A stretch of DNA of 64,000 nucleotides from Massilia phyllostachyos (lineage in GTDB: Bacteria > Pseudomonadota > Gammaproteobacteria > Burkholderiales > Burkholderiaceae_D): contig NZ_JAJNOC010000001.1 of the NCBI RefSeq assembly GCF_021044825.1, forward strand, positions 1,116,001 to 1,180,000, read 5' to 3'. The notes under the pieces are model-generated. The model saw only the letters and a list, made by a program, of their open reading frames with translations. It was not told the origin of the DNA and searched no databases. Below, one piece after another: positions 52,694 through 60,828 of this stretch (the first letter of the stretch is position 1; the number at the start of each line of letters is the position of its first letter). The position numbers were made by a program, and so were the translations under genes.

Positions 52694-53443
52694 TCAGGCC
52701 AGTCCCGCCAGGCGCGCGTTGCGCTCGCGCTCCAGCTTGGTGATGTAGCGCTGCACCGCGGCGTCGCCGCCGCGCGACATGTTCACGAACTGCAGCCCGA
52801 TGCGGCGGCTGGTCTTGTTGTTCAGCATGGTCATGTCGAGCGAGTTGCGCACCTGCAGCGTGACGCTGACCGGACCGATCTCCGGCAGCTCGATGCGGCA
52901 GTTCGGCAGGTCTTCGCCGATGACCGTGCTGAGCTGGTTCTTGTGGTCGATCACCGCGATGCCGCCGCAGCTGATGTCGTGCAGCGGGAACGCCGCGCTA
53001 CCCAGGCCCAGTTCGAGCGGCAGCGGCAGGATCGCGCGCACCGGGTTCGACACCGGGGTCTCCATGCGGTAGAACTCGCGGCGCTGCAGGCGGATCAGGG
53101 TCGCCGGGATGTCGGCGCGCAGCGCGGCATTGCCTTCGAACAGGGTTGGCGCAAGCCCTTCGGCGGTGAACAGGATGCGGATCTTGTCGAGGTAGGTCTC
53201 GCAGCGCACTTTGCCGGCAGACAGGATGCGCTCGTTCTGCTCGCGGTCGATCGAGCGGTCCAGCACCATGGTGCCGGCGTCCGGGTCGACCGCCAGGATG
53301 GTGGTGACGCAGACGTCCGCCTCGCCCTTGACCAGCATGCGCACCAGCTGGTGCTTCTCGCCGATCTGGCGCAGCAGGGCGACGATCTCACGGCGCGACC
53401 CCACCTCGTAGTCGTGCCAGTTGTCCAGTTCCTGATTATTCAT
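52694..53443 (-). CDS. ycgR: Flagellar brake protein YcgR (PilZ domain)
   Basis: c-di-GMP receptor that slows the motor, 249 residues from ATG 53443; a longer frame to 53569 would run deep into the upstream gene. The N-terminal YcgR domain (about 10-110) includes VGSRREIVALLRQIGEKHQL. The PilZ domain has the two c-di-GMP motifs RREFYRMETP (R121/R122, R126) and HDISCGGIAV (D156, S158, G161). The start overlaps the preceding gene by eight bases, placing it in the late flagellar run. Confidence 0.93.
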   Translation of the reverse strand: MNNQELDNWHDYEVGSRREIVALLRQIGEKHQLVRMLVKGEADVCVTTILAVDPDAGTMVLDRSIDREQNERILSAGKVRCETYLDKIRILFTAEGLAPTLFEGNAALRADIPATLIRLQRREFYRMETPVSNPVRAILPLPLELGLGSAAFPLHDISCGGIAVIDHKNQLSTVIGEDLPNCRIELPEIGPVSVTLQVRNSLDMTMLNNKTSRRIGLQFVNMSRGGDAAVQRYITKLERERNARLAGLA

Positions 53444-53795
53444 TGCTTGGTTCGGCCTTCGCCGCATCGTCCAGGTTGAGGTGGGGCGTCGGATCCGGGG
53501 CAGGCGGCAGTGGCGCTCCCTGTTTTTGAGCCGACTCAATATGATATAGCCATGCCAACAGTTCCGCAATTGCGCGATACAGGGCGGGCGGAATTTCGCG
53601 GTCCAGGTCCACGCCCATCAGGAGCTGCACCAGTTCTTTCGATTCGTGCACGAACACGCCGGCTTCCCTGGCGCGCTGCATGATCTGCTCGGCGACCAGG
53701 CCCTGGCCCTTGGCCACCACCTTCGGCGCCGGGTCGCCCTTTCCGTAGGCCAGCGCGACGGCGCTCTGGCGGCGCTTGTCCTGAGGGGCGTTCAC
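53436..53795 (-). CDS. FlhB C-terminal-like protein without NPTH cleavage site
   Basis: Small cytoplasmic protein of 119 residues resembling only the cytoplasmic part of FlhB (FlhX/YlqH type). It starts at GTG 53795, overlapping the stop of the upstream gene (GTGA). The FlhB-like part includes QSAVALAYGKGDPAPKVVAK, then GQGLVAEQIMQRAREAGVFV, HESKELVQLLMGVDLDREIP and PALYRAIAELLAWLY. In full FlhB the autocleavage motif NPTH precedes YAVAL; here the equivalent site reads RRQS. The tail is Pro-rich. It forms a compact unit with the second fliK-like gene; a role in export switching is plausible but unproven. Confidence 0.85.
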   Translation of the reverse strand: MNAPQDKRRQSAVALAYGKGDPAPKVVAKGQGLVAEQIMQRAREAGVFVHESKELVQLLMGVDLDREIPPALYRAIAELLAWLYHIESAQKQGAPLPPAPDPTPHLNLDDAAKAEPSNE

Positions 53796-54919
53796 GGCGC
53801 GTCTTGACTGCCGGTGGCGCGCACCTCGAAGGCGGCCAGCGGCGTGCCGGCGGCGTCCAGGGCGCCGGCCAGGCTCGCCTGGTTGCGGCGCAGCAGGGCG
53901 GCGCTGTCGTCGCCGGCGGAGACGCGCAGCTGCAGGGCGCCGCCATGCAGGGTCAGGCGCGCGTCGACCTCGCCCAGGCCGGGGAAATTCAGGCGCAGGC
54001 GGCTGTGCCAGGCGCGCTCTTCGGTTCCGCCCCCGTCTCCTTGCCCCTCGTTCTCGACCTCGCGCCCTAGCTCGAGCCGCATCGGCTGTGCGGGCCACAG
54101 ATTGCCCTGCCAGGCGACTTGCGCCTGCTCTTGCGTGGCCAGCTGCAGGTTGATGAACTGGGCGGTGGCCGGGTCGTTCGCTTGCGGGCGCTGGCCTTCG
54201 CGCGCGGCCTGCTGCTGCGGTTCGGCGTTCAGGTCGGACAGTGCGCGCCCGCCCTGCGCCCATTCGGCCACGTGCGATTCGTAGAACAGGCCGCTCTTGC
54301 CGACGGCCTGCTGCAGGCCCTGGGCGATGCCGGCGGCGTCACCGGTGGGCGCGCCTACGACCGGGGCGCGGCCCAGCGCCGCGGTCTGCGGCGACTCGGC
54401 CTTCGCCGCGGCGGCCAGCACGCCGCCGATCGCCTGGCCGGTGCGGCTGAGCGTGGTGTTCCGGGCTTCGGCGCCGCCGGGCAGGGCCGCGGCGCCGCCG
54501 GCCGCGGCTTGCAGCAGGGCGGTGGCGCGCGCCACGCTGGCGGCGGTGGCGCCCTCGCGCATCAGGAGCGGCGCCTTGGCCGGGTCGGCGCCTTCGGGCA
54601 GCGGCGGGCCGGCTTCGCTGAACACCGGGTTGCCGGTGCCGATCTGGAAGGTCGGGCGCGGCTGCACCGAGACCAGGGTCAGCGGCACGTCGGCGCCGAC
54701 CCTGGCGCCGGGCGGGAGCAGCATGCGGGTGGGGATGTCGGCGACCTTGACGACGAAGCTGCCGTCGGTCAGCCTGGTGAGGACTTCACCGTGCAGCGCC
54801 TTGCCCAGCTGGGGAGCGAGGGCGCGCTGCAGGGCTTGCTGGCGCGGATCGGCGAGCCCCTCGGCCGGCCTGGCCGGCGCGGTGGGCTGGACGGTGGAGA
54901 CGAGCTCGCGCGGCAGCAT
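53792..54919 (-). CDS. Second FliK-like hook-length / export-switch protein
   Basis: Paralogue of FliK, 375 residues. A long Ala/Pro-rich region (about 1-270) includes LTDGSFVVKVADIPTRMLLP. It is followed by a C-terminal FliK domain: AWHSRLRLNFPGLGEVDARL, TLHGGALQLRVSAGDDSAAL and LRRNQASLAGALDAAGTPLA. It differs from the FliK at 29322-30656 in both length and ruler composition. It is directly coupled (GTGA) to the FlhB-like gene, which is the natural partner of a FliK domain. Products of this kind exist in other Burkholderiales; function untested as far as I know. Confidence 0.8.
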   Translation of the reverse strand: MLPRELVSTVQPTAPARPAEGLADPRQQALQRALAPQLGKALHGEVLTRLTDGSFVVKVADIPTRMLLPPGARVGADVPLTLVSVQPRPTFQIGTGNPVFSEAGPPLPEGADPAKAPLLMREGATAASVARATALLQAAAGGAAALPGGAEARNTTLSRTGQAIGGVLAAAAKAESPQTAALGRAPVVGAPTGDAAGIAQGLQQAVGKSGLFYESHVAEWAQGGRALSDLNAEPQQQAAREGQRPQANDPATAQFINLQLATQEQAQVAWQGNLWPAQPMRLELGREVENEGQGDGGGTEERAWHSRLRLNFPGLGEVDARLTLHGGALQLRVSAGDDSAALLRRNQASLAGALDAAGTPLAAFEVRATGSQDAP

Positions 54920-54945
54920 GCGGTGCTACAAACAGGCCAGCGGCC

Positions 54946-55281
54946 TCAGATGCCGTAGGCGCGGGCGACGCGGCGTTCGGTCGAGGTGTTGCCGATCATG
55001 GCCGACAGGCGCGCCATCCACGGGGTGGTCAGGTCGCGGATCTGGCGGTCGGCGTCCAGCATGCGGCGGATCGCGTCGACCTTCTTGACGCGCTGGGCGC
55101 CGGCCAGCGGCTGCGGCTCGCTGGATGTCAGCTGGCGCAGGTGCAGGGCGTGCTGCTGCTCGAGCAGGGCCAGGCGGTCCCAGTCGTTGTCGTTGGCGGC
55201 GCGCAGCATCTGGTCGCTGATCACGGCCATGATTTCGTAGGTCTCGACGATATCTTCGCTGGTCATTTGCATTTGCGACAT
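54946..55281 (-). CDS. fliT: Flagellar export chaperone FliT
   Basis: Chaperone for the filament cap protein FliD, 111 residues, helical. ETYEIMAVISDQMLRAANDN and DWDRLALLEQQHALHLRQLT match the FliT pattern of paired helices with a conserved W/D region. RVKKVDAIRRMLDADRQIRD follows. It lies three bases after fliS, the usual fliD-S-T order. Confidence 0.85.
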   Translation of the reverse strand: MSQMQMTSEDIVETYEIMAVISDQMLRAANDNDWDRLALLEQQHALHLRQLTSSEPQPLAGAQRVKKVDAIRRMLDADRQIRDLTTPWMARLSAMIGNTSTERRVARAYGI

Positions 55282-55284
55282 GGT

Positions 55285-55749
55285 TCAGGCACTCATCAGG
55301 GACGGGGTACGCAGTTGGGCTGCCGGCGCGGCGGCGGCGGCCGGCGCGGCCTGGCCGGCCTGCGGATCGATCGCGTTCCAGGCGTCGCGCAGGTCGGACA
55401 GCAGGGCATGGGCTTCGTCCAGGATGCCCTGGTCGTTTTCCAGGTTGGCCTTGAACAGGCGCGCGCTGATGTATTCGTACAGGGCGTCGAGATTCTGGGC
55501 GATCTCGCCGCCGACCTTCTTGTCGAGGGCGGCGCGCAGGCCGTTGTCGACGATGTTGATGGCCTTCGAAATGGCGGCGCCCTTGGCGGCGACGTTGCCC
55601 GATTTCAGGTTGGCGCCGGCGTTCAGGATCGACACCAGGGCGCCGTCGTACAGCATGACGATCAGCTTGTGGGGCGAGGCCGCGCTCACGCCGGTCTCGA
55701 GACCGACCTTGGCATAGGCGTTGACGCCGCGTTGCATGGAACCAAACAT
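55285..55749 (-). CDS. fliS: Flagellin export chaperone FliS
   Basis: Cytoplasmic chaperone binding the flagellin C-terminus, 154 residues. AYAKVGLETGVSAASPHKLI is followed by VMLYDGALVSILNAGANLKS, and later AISKAINIVDNGLRAALDKK and EIAQNLDALYEYISARLFKA. The Ala/Pro-rich C-terminal tail is slightly longer than usual. It lies 24 bases after fliD. Confidence 0.95.
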   Translation of the reverse strand: MFGSMQRGVNAYAKVGLETGVSAASPHKLIVMLYDGALVSILNAGANLKSGNVAAKGAAISKAINIVDNGLRAALDKKVGGEIAQNLDALYEYISARLFKANLENDQGILDEAHALLSDLRDAWNAIDPQAGQAAPAAAAAPAAQLRTPSLMSA

Positions 55750-55773
55750 GTTCTTCTCCAGGATATGGATTGT

Positions 55774-58449
55774 TTAGCTGTTGGCCGCGATGGCGGCCAG
55801 CTGCTGCGTTAAATAGGATTGCGTCCGCTGCATCGAGGCAAGCATCGAATCGAGCGCGGTGAACTGCGCGCGATAGCGTTTTTCGGTTTGCTCGAGGCGT
55901 TCGGTGAAGCGCACGCGCTCCTTGTCGACCGCCTTGATCGAGACGTTCAGGCCGTCGGCCTTGTTGGTGATCAGGCCTTCCTTGCCCATGAAGCTGGTGG
56001 CCAGGTTGTTCAGCTGGTAGGCGTAGCCCTGGGTGAAGCTGATGGTGCCGCGTTCGCCCGCCGCGCCGTCGGTGACGTCGATCTTCAGGCCCTCGGCCTT
56101 GGAGCCGGCGGCCGCGGTCAGGGTCTGGCCGTTGCCGGTGGCGGGGGCGCCGCCGATGGTGCCGGCCACGTCCTTGCCCTTGTTGAACTTCGGCTCGGCG
56201 CCGAACACCTCTTCGACCGTGGAGCCGCCGGCGATGTTCTCGATCGTCAGGTTGGAAGCGCTGCCCCATTTGGTCGAGGACAGCGACAGCTTGCCGTCCT
56301 CGAGCTTGGTCTCGACGGTGTCGCCGTTCTCCATGAAGTTCGAGGTGCCGTTGATCGCGGCGCGGATCATCGAGGCCAGCTGGTCCGGCGTGTAGGTGCC
56401 GGCGTTGAGCTTGACGGTCGCGGTGCGCTTGGCGCTTTCCGGGTCAGTCTGGTTCAGGGTCACCAGCCAGCTGGTGTTGGGAGCGATGGTGGTGGTGGCG
56501 GCCAGCGCGTCCTTGCTGGTGACGTTGCCCTTGCTCGCCATCTCGGTGATGTTCACCGCATAGCTGCCGGGCTGGGTCTTGGCGGTCGAGTTGTTGAACT
56601 TGATGTTGGCGTCCGAGGCCTTGCCGACCGCGGCGAACAGGCCGCTGATCTCGCTGAAGTTCTCGGTCATCGCCTTGTTCAGCTTGCTCGAATCGACGGC
56701 CAGGCTGCCATCCTTCTGGAAGGTGATGCCGACCTGGCTCAGGGTAGTCAGCTTGCCGTCGCCGACCGCGGTGCCGAGCAGGCCGCGCAGCTGGGTCTGG
56801 ACCGAGCGCACCGTCGAGTCGCCCACCAGCGGACCGCCCTTCTTGGTGGTGGCGTCGTAGGCCGTCAGGCTCTTCATGGTGCTGTTGAGCGTGTTGTAGG
56901 CCTTCACGAACGCATCCACGCTGTTCTTGACCGCGTTGGTGTCCTTGGCGATGGTGACGTTGCTTTTGCCGGTCTGGCTCACGTCCAGGGTCACGCCCTG
57001 GATCGCGCCGCTGACGTTGTTGGTGTCGCTGGTGACGGCCACGCCGTTCACGTCCAGCTTGGCGCTCTGGGCCGCGCTGGTCTGCTTCAGGCCCTGGGCG
57101 CCGGCAGGGTCGTAGCCGAGCAGGGCCTGCAGCGCCGGGTCGGCATCCACGCCGGCCTCGCCGCTGACGCTGATCTTCATCGACGACTTCTCGCCGGTCT
57201 TGGTCGAGGTCAGCACCAGGCGGTAGGGCTCGGCGCTGCCGTCCGAGACGATGCTGGCCTGCACGCCGATATTCGCCTTGTTGATGGCGTCGCGGATGCC
57301 CTGCAGCGACTGGTCGCCGGCTTCCAGCGTGACCACGCCGCTGGCCTTGTCGCCGTCCTGGGCGAAGCCGGCGCCGATGTAGCTGCCGTTGCTGCCCGCG
57401 GTGAGACCGGCCAGGGCAGGCTTGCTGCCGCCGACCGAGATCGCGTTGCCGCTGCTCGAGCTGAGGCTGACGCCGGCGGTGACGGTGGTGGTCATGCCGT
57501 TGTTGGCCGTGCCGCTGTTGTTCAGACCGCCGGTAACGGCGCCTTCGACGCTTTCGCTGACCGTGATATTGGCGCCCTCGGCCGAGAAGAACTGCAGGTC
57601 GCCATTGGCGGCCGAACCGGTGAAGGTGATGCCGGCCGCGCTCAGGGCCTGGGTGGTCGCGTTGTTGCCGCTGAGGGCGTCGTCGATCGAGGCCGCGCTC
57701 ACGCTGCCCGCCGCGCCGGCCGCGATGCCGCCTTCCTGGGCCGCGATCCTGACGCCGCCCACCGACAGCGAATAGCTGGCGCCGGCGGCGGTCGTCACCG
57801 CGCCGAAACTGGCCGCGCCCGCGCCGCCGAACATGGTGGCGCTGGTGGCGGTCTGCTGGGCCACGGCGGTGACGCCGGTGTCCTCGGTTTCGGCATTGAT
57901 GGCCGCGGCCAGGGCCTGGGCGCTGCGGGTGGTATTGCTGGTGGTGATCGCGGTGCCGTTGATGGTCAGCGAGCCGTTGGCGATGCCGGTGCTGGCCACC
58001 GCGGCGCTCAGGGCGCTGGCATCGACGCCGTAGCGGCCGCCCGAGGTGGTGCCGAACTGGAAGGTCAGGGTGGTCTTGGCGCCGCTGCCGATCGACGAGG
58101 TCATGCTGGCGTGGCCGGCGCTGTTGAGCGTCTGCGACTGGGCCAGCTGACTGACGCTGATCTTGTAGGTGCCGGGCGCCGCTTCGCTGGTGGCGCTGCC
58201 CTTGAGGATGTCGGGGTTCGAGACGCTGGCGCTGACCGCCTTGAAGGTGGCGGCGGAAGTCAGGGAAGACAGGGAACCCTGGAAGCTGCTCACTGCGCTG
58301 CTCAGTTTGCTCAATGCGTCGAGCTTGCTCTGGAACGCGGCGGTGCGGGTGTCGTACTTGGCAAGCGGCGCGGACTCGGCCGCCATCAGCCTACTGATGA
58401 GGTCGTCTACGTTGAGACCGGAACCGACGCCGGCTGAGGAAATGGCCAC
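55774..58449 (-). CDS. fliD: Filament cap protein FliD, unusually long
   Basis: Forms the cap under which flagellin folds. 891 residues, against roughly 450-700 in most FliD. The N-terminus (AISSAGVGSGLNVDDLISRL) and C-terminus (RFTERLEQTEKRYRAQFTAL, DSMLASMQRTQSYLTQQLAA) are canonical. The extra length is in the surface-exposed middle, which is Ala/Ser/Gly/Thr-rich. It carries flagellin hook-IN-type motifs: GSLTINGTAITTSNTTRSAQ (about 150-170) and DQSLQGIRDAINKANIGVQA (about 375-395). A sigma-28-like promoter lies 35-61 bases upstream. Confidence 0.95.
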   Translation of the reverse strand: MAISSAGVGSGLNVDDLISRLMAAESAPLAKYDTRTAAFQSKLDALSKLSSAVSSFQGSLSSLTSAATFKAVSASVSNPDILKGSATSEAAPGTYKISVSQLAQSQTLNSAGHASMTSSIGSGAKTTLTFQFGTTSGGRYGVDASALSAAVASTGIANGSLTINGTAITTSNTTRSAQALAAAINAETEDTGVTAVAQQTATSATMFGGAGAASFGAVTTAAGASYSLSVGGVRIAAQEGGIAAGAAGSVSAASIDDALSGNNATTQALSAAGITFTGSAANGDLQFFSAEGANITVSESVEGAVTGGLNNSGTANNGMTTTVTAGVSLSSSSGNAISVGGSKPALAGLTAGSNGSYIGAGFAQDGDKASGVVTLEAGDQSLQGIRDAINKANIGVQASIVSDGSAEPYRLVLTSTKTGEKSSMKISVSGEAGVDADPALQALLGYDPAGAQGLKQTSAAQSAKLDVNGVAVTSDTNNVSGAIQGVTLDVSQTGKSNVTIAKDTNAVKNSVDAFVKAYNTLNSTMKSLTAYDATTKKGGPLVGDSTVRSVQTQLRGLLGTAVGDGKLTTLSQVGITFQKDGSLAVDSSKLNKAMTENFSEISGLFAAVGKASDANIKFNNSTAKTQPGSYAVNITEMASKGNVTSKDALAATTTIAPNTSWLVTLNQTDPESAKRTATVKLNAGTYTPDQLASMIRAAINGTSNFMENGDTVETKLEDGKLSLSSTKWGSASNLTIENIAGGSTVEEVFGAEPKFNKGKDVAGTIGGAPATGNGQTLTAAAGSKAEGLKIDVTDGAAGERGTISFTQGYAYQLNNLATSFMGKEGLITNKADGLNVSIKAVDKERVRFTERLEQTEKRYRAQFTALDSMLASMQRTQSYLTQQLAAIAANS

Positions 58450-58483
58450 TTGTTTCTCCTACGAAAGTAGATAATGTAAGTCA

Positions 58484-58510
58484 TTATCGACAGGAGCAAA
58501 CCGGACTTGA
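58484..58510 (-). promoter_or_regulatory. Sigma-28 (FliA) promoter for fliD-S-T
   Basis: On the minus strand TCAAGTCC, an 11-base spacer, then GTCGATAA. The -10 matches 7 of 8 consensus positions and the -35 5 of 8, with exact spacing. It ends 35 bases before the fliD start codon. Confidence 0.72.
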
Positions 58511-58563
58511 GAGCAGGAATTACCTGCTTATTTGTGGCTTGGGGAAATATCTATACGAAACAC

Positions 58564-58590
58564 AACGCCGCTCCTCGTGGGAGCGGCGTT
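58564..58590 (-). terminator. Hairpin terminator downstream of flaG
   Basis: Arms AACGCCGCTCC (58564-58574) and GGAGCGGCGTT (58580-58590) form an 11-bp stem with a 5-base loop. It starts 18 bases after the flaG stop on the minus strand. The tail is T-rich but interrupted (GTTGTGTTT), so efficiency is uncertain. It also separates flaG from the fliD promoter. Confidence 0.7.
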
Positions 58591-58608
58591 TGCACGGTTG
58601 CTACAGGC

Positions 58609-58968
58609 TCAGGCTTTCTGGCTGATCAGGCGGCCCATGGCCTTGTCGAGCGACTTGGCGATCTCGAGCGCTTCGGTCGTCGGGATCTGGCGCACCACTT
58701 CCTTCGTGCTGACGTCGATGATCTTGACGACGGTCTGCTTGCTTTCGTCGTCGACCGAGAATTCGAGGCTGCGCGCCGCAGGCGGCATCGAACCGTTGAT
58801 CTTCTTGACCGCCTCGTCGAGTTCCTTGCGCGAAGGCGGCTTTGCTTCCTGTTCCGCCGGAGCGGCGTCAGGCTGGCGCGTGGCGGGCGCGCGGGTGGCG
58901 ATGCTGTCGGGCGCCGGCCGATCGTCGAGCTTCGGCGTGACGGACGCACCAAAAGGCTGGATGTTCAT
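58609..58968 (-). CDS. flaG: Flagellar protein FlaG
   Basis: Small cytoplasmic protein affecting filament length, 119 residues. The N-terminal half is Pro/Ala-rich. The conserved half has EAVKKINGSMPPAARSLEFS, then VDDESKQTVVKIIDVSTKEV and VRQIPTTEALEIAKSLDKAM. It lies between fliC and fliD, as in many polar or lateral systems, with terminators on both sides. Confidence 0.92.
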   Translation of the reverse strand: MNIQPFGASVTPKLDDRPAPDSIATRAPATRQPDAAPAEQEAKPPSRKELDEAVKKINGSMPPAARSLEFSVDDESKQTVVKIIDVSTKEVVRQIPTTEALEIAKSLDKAMGRLISQKA

Positions 58969-58990
58969 GATGGGACCCCAAACTGAAAAA

Positions 58991-59018
58991 TCCCCGGCTG
59001 ATCGGAATCAGCCGGGGA
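58991..59018 (-). terminator. Rho-independent terminator after fliC
   Basis: Arms TCCCCGGCTGAT (58991-59002) and ATCAGCCGGGGA (59007-59018), loop CGGA, form a perfect 12-bp stem. On the minus strand a T-run (plus A-run at 58986-58990) follows. It starts 29 bases after the fliC stop. Confidence 0.94.
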
Positions 59019-59047
59019 GCGTACTACGGCGCTAGGACTTCAGCGAA

Positions 59048-60508
59048 TTAGCCACGCAGCAGGGACAGCACGCCGTTCGGCAGCGAGTTGGCCTGGGCCA
59101 GCATCGCGGTGCCTGCCTGCTGCAGGATCTGGCCGCGGGTCATGTTCGCGGTTTCAGCTGCGAAGTCGGTGTCGACGATGCGGCTCTTCGATGCCGACAG
59201 GTTCTCGGTGTTCGACTGCAGGCTCGAGATGGCCGACGAGAAGCGCGATTGCAGTGCACCGAACTCGGCGCGCTTGGTGTTCACGGTTGCCAGTGCTGCA
59301 TCGGCAATCTTGATCGCTTGCTGGGCGCCGGCGAAGCTGCTGATGTCCAGCGACGCGACGGTCTTCATGTCCGAGCTCTTGGTTGCTGCCAGGCCCGAAC
59401 CGGCGTCGACCAGCGAGAAGCTGCTTTCCGAGTCGAAGGTCACGTGACCGTTGGCAATACCCGTCGCTGCTGCGGTCTTCATGTCCAGGGTGCCAGCCAC
59501 CAGTTCACCTTGGGCGGTGGTGGTGTCGGTCTTGTAGTTCTTCAGGTCCAGCTTGGTGTTGTTGGTGGTCTTGGCGTTCTTCAGGTCGATGTTTTCGCCG
59601 CTGGCGTGGGTCAGCTTGATGCCCTTGTTCTTGGCATCGTATTCAGCGGTCACACCGGTTTCGGCCGAACGTGCGTTGAAGGCCGAGATACCCGCTGCCA
59701 GGTCGGTTGCCGAGGTGCCGGCGCCGGTCGAGAAGGAGATCTTCACGGCGGTGCTGTTGTCGCCCTTCAGTTCCAGGGTGTAGCTTTCGCTCGCGCCCAC
59801 TTCCAGCATGGTCTGGGTCTGTGCGCTGCCGGTCACGCCGGTGGAACCCGAGTTCTGGTTCACCGATGCGGCGATCGCCTTGGCGCTGGTGCCGCTGGCG
59901 GTAGCGGTGCCACGCGAACCGTTGATGGTGATGGCGCTGCCCGAAGCCAGGTTGCTGGTGGCGGTTGCCTGGACTGCATCGACTGCCACCTGGTTGTTGC
60001 CGTAGGCGCTGGTGGTGAAGTTCGAGCCCGACATCGAGATCAGTTCGTTTGCATTCGCGCCGACCTGGAAGTTCGAGGTGCCGCTGGTGCCGTCCAGCAG
60101 TTGCTGGCCGTTGAACGAAGTGGTGGTGGCGATACGGTTCAGTTCCGACGACAGCTGGGTGACTTCGGTCTGCAGTGCCTTGCGGTCGCTGGCCGAGTTC
60201 GAAGCGTTCGACGACTGGACGGCCAGTTCGCGGATACGCTGCAGGATGTCGCCCGAGTTTGCCAGAGCGCCTTCTGCGGTTTGTGCCATCGAGACGCCGT
60301 CGTTGGCGTTACGGGAAGCTTGGTTCATCCCGCGGATTTGCGAGTTCATGCGGTCCGAAATCGCCAGGCCAGCCGCATCGTCCTTTGCGCTGTTGATGCG
60401 CAGACCCGAGGACAGACGCTGCAGCGAGGTGGTCAGCGAGGTCTGCGACGAGGTCAGGTTACGTTGCGAGTTGAGCGAAGCGATGTTGGTGTTGATGACG
60501 GATGCCAT
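59048..60508 (-). CDS. fliC: Flagellin FliC
   Basis: Filament subunit of 486 residues. The N-terminal D0/D1 is canonical ([40 protein letters not shown]), and the C-terminus ends [13 protein letters not shown]. The variable region (about 170-400) carries a hook-IN-like motif ([20 protein letters not shown]) and a Lys-rich patch ([39 protein letters not shown]). The patch is a plausible substrate for the FliB lysine methylase encoded next door. A single flagellin gene is present in the window. It has its own sigma-28 promoter and terminator. Confidence 0.97.
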   Translation of the reverse strand: MASVINTNIASLNSQRNLTSSQTSLTTSLQRLSSGLRINSAKDDAAGLAISDRMNSQIRGMNQASRNANDGVSMAQTAEGALANSGDILQRIRELAVQSSNASNSASDRKALQTEVTQLSSELNRIATTTSFNGQQLLDGTSGTSNFQVGANANELISMSGSNFTTSAYGNNQVAVDAVQATATSNLASGSAITINGSRGTATASGTSAKAIAASVNQNSGSTGVTGSAQTQTMLEVGASESYTLELKGDNSTAVKISFSTGAGTSATDLAAGISAFNARSAETGVTAEYDAKNKGIKLTHASGENIDLKNAKTTNNTKLDLKNYKTDTTTAQGELVAGTLDMKTAAATGIANGHVTFDSESSFSLVDAGSGLAATKSSDMKTVASLDISSFAGAQQAIKIADAALATVNTKRAEFGALQSRFSSAISSLQSNTENLSASKSRIVDTDFAAETANMTRGQILQQAGTAMLAQANSLPNGVLSLLRG

Positions 60509-60695
60509 GGTAATTCTCCAGACTTACTACTTTATGGGGCGGGCGACTGTACCCTGTTCACTTTGGTGCGCCACGCTGTTCCGTGACGATCACACCGCTG
60601 TTGATGCTGGTAACGGAGTGCCCCGTAAAAGCTTTATGGTGGGCAACGAAAATAAATCGGAGAAATTTCGCTCAAGTTTGGCGGTGCGCTGCGTC

Positions 60696-60722
60696 TAGAC
60701 GACAGGGTTTTTGGGAACTTTA
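60696..60722 (-). promoter_or_regulatory. Sigma-28 (FliA) promoter for fliC
   Basis: On the minus strand TAAAGTTC, an 11-base spacer, then GTCGTCTA. The -35 matches 7 of 8 and the -10 4-5 of 8 positions of the FliA consensus, with exact spacing. It lies about 190 bases before the flagellin start, implying a long leader of about 180 bases. Confidence 0.75.
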
Positions 60723-60780
60723 GGGCAAAAAAAGATTTATTTTTCTTCGAAAAAATCCTCAAGCCGGCCTTCAAGGCAAG

Positions 60781-60805
60781 AAAAAACGCGGCCGGAGCCG
60801 CGTTT
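60781..60805 (-). terminator. Rho-independent terminator after fliB
   Basis: Arms AAACGCGGC (60784-60792) and GCCGCGTTT (60797-60805), loop CGGA. On the minus strand a T-run follows (plus A-run 60779-60786). It starts 24 bases after the fliB stop. Confidence 0.9.
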
Positions 60806-60828
60806 CGATGTCATCCTGCCTAGCCAAA

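Larger units (their letters stand above)
60509..60828. other. Intergenic region between fliC and fliB
   Basis: The 320 non-coding bases hold, from the fliC side, a ribosome-binding site, an untranslated leader of about 180 bases, the sigma-28 promoter (60696-60722), an AT-rich stretch (60723-60780) that may help promoter activity, and the fliB terminator (60781-60805). I see no other gene. Confidence 0.7.

Noticed and set aside
55819..58437. Open frame of about 870 codons antisense to fliD
   Set aside because: Same GC-driven artefact; the sense frame has canonical FliD ends, a ribosome-binding site and a promoter.
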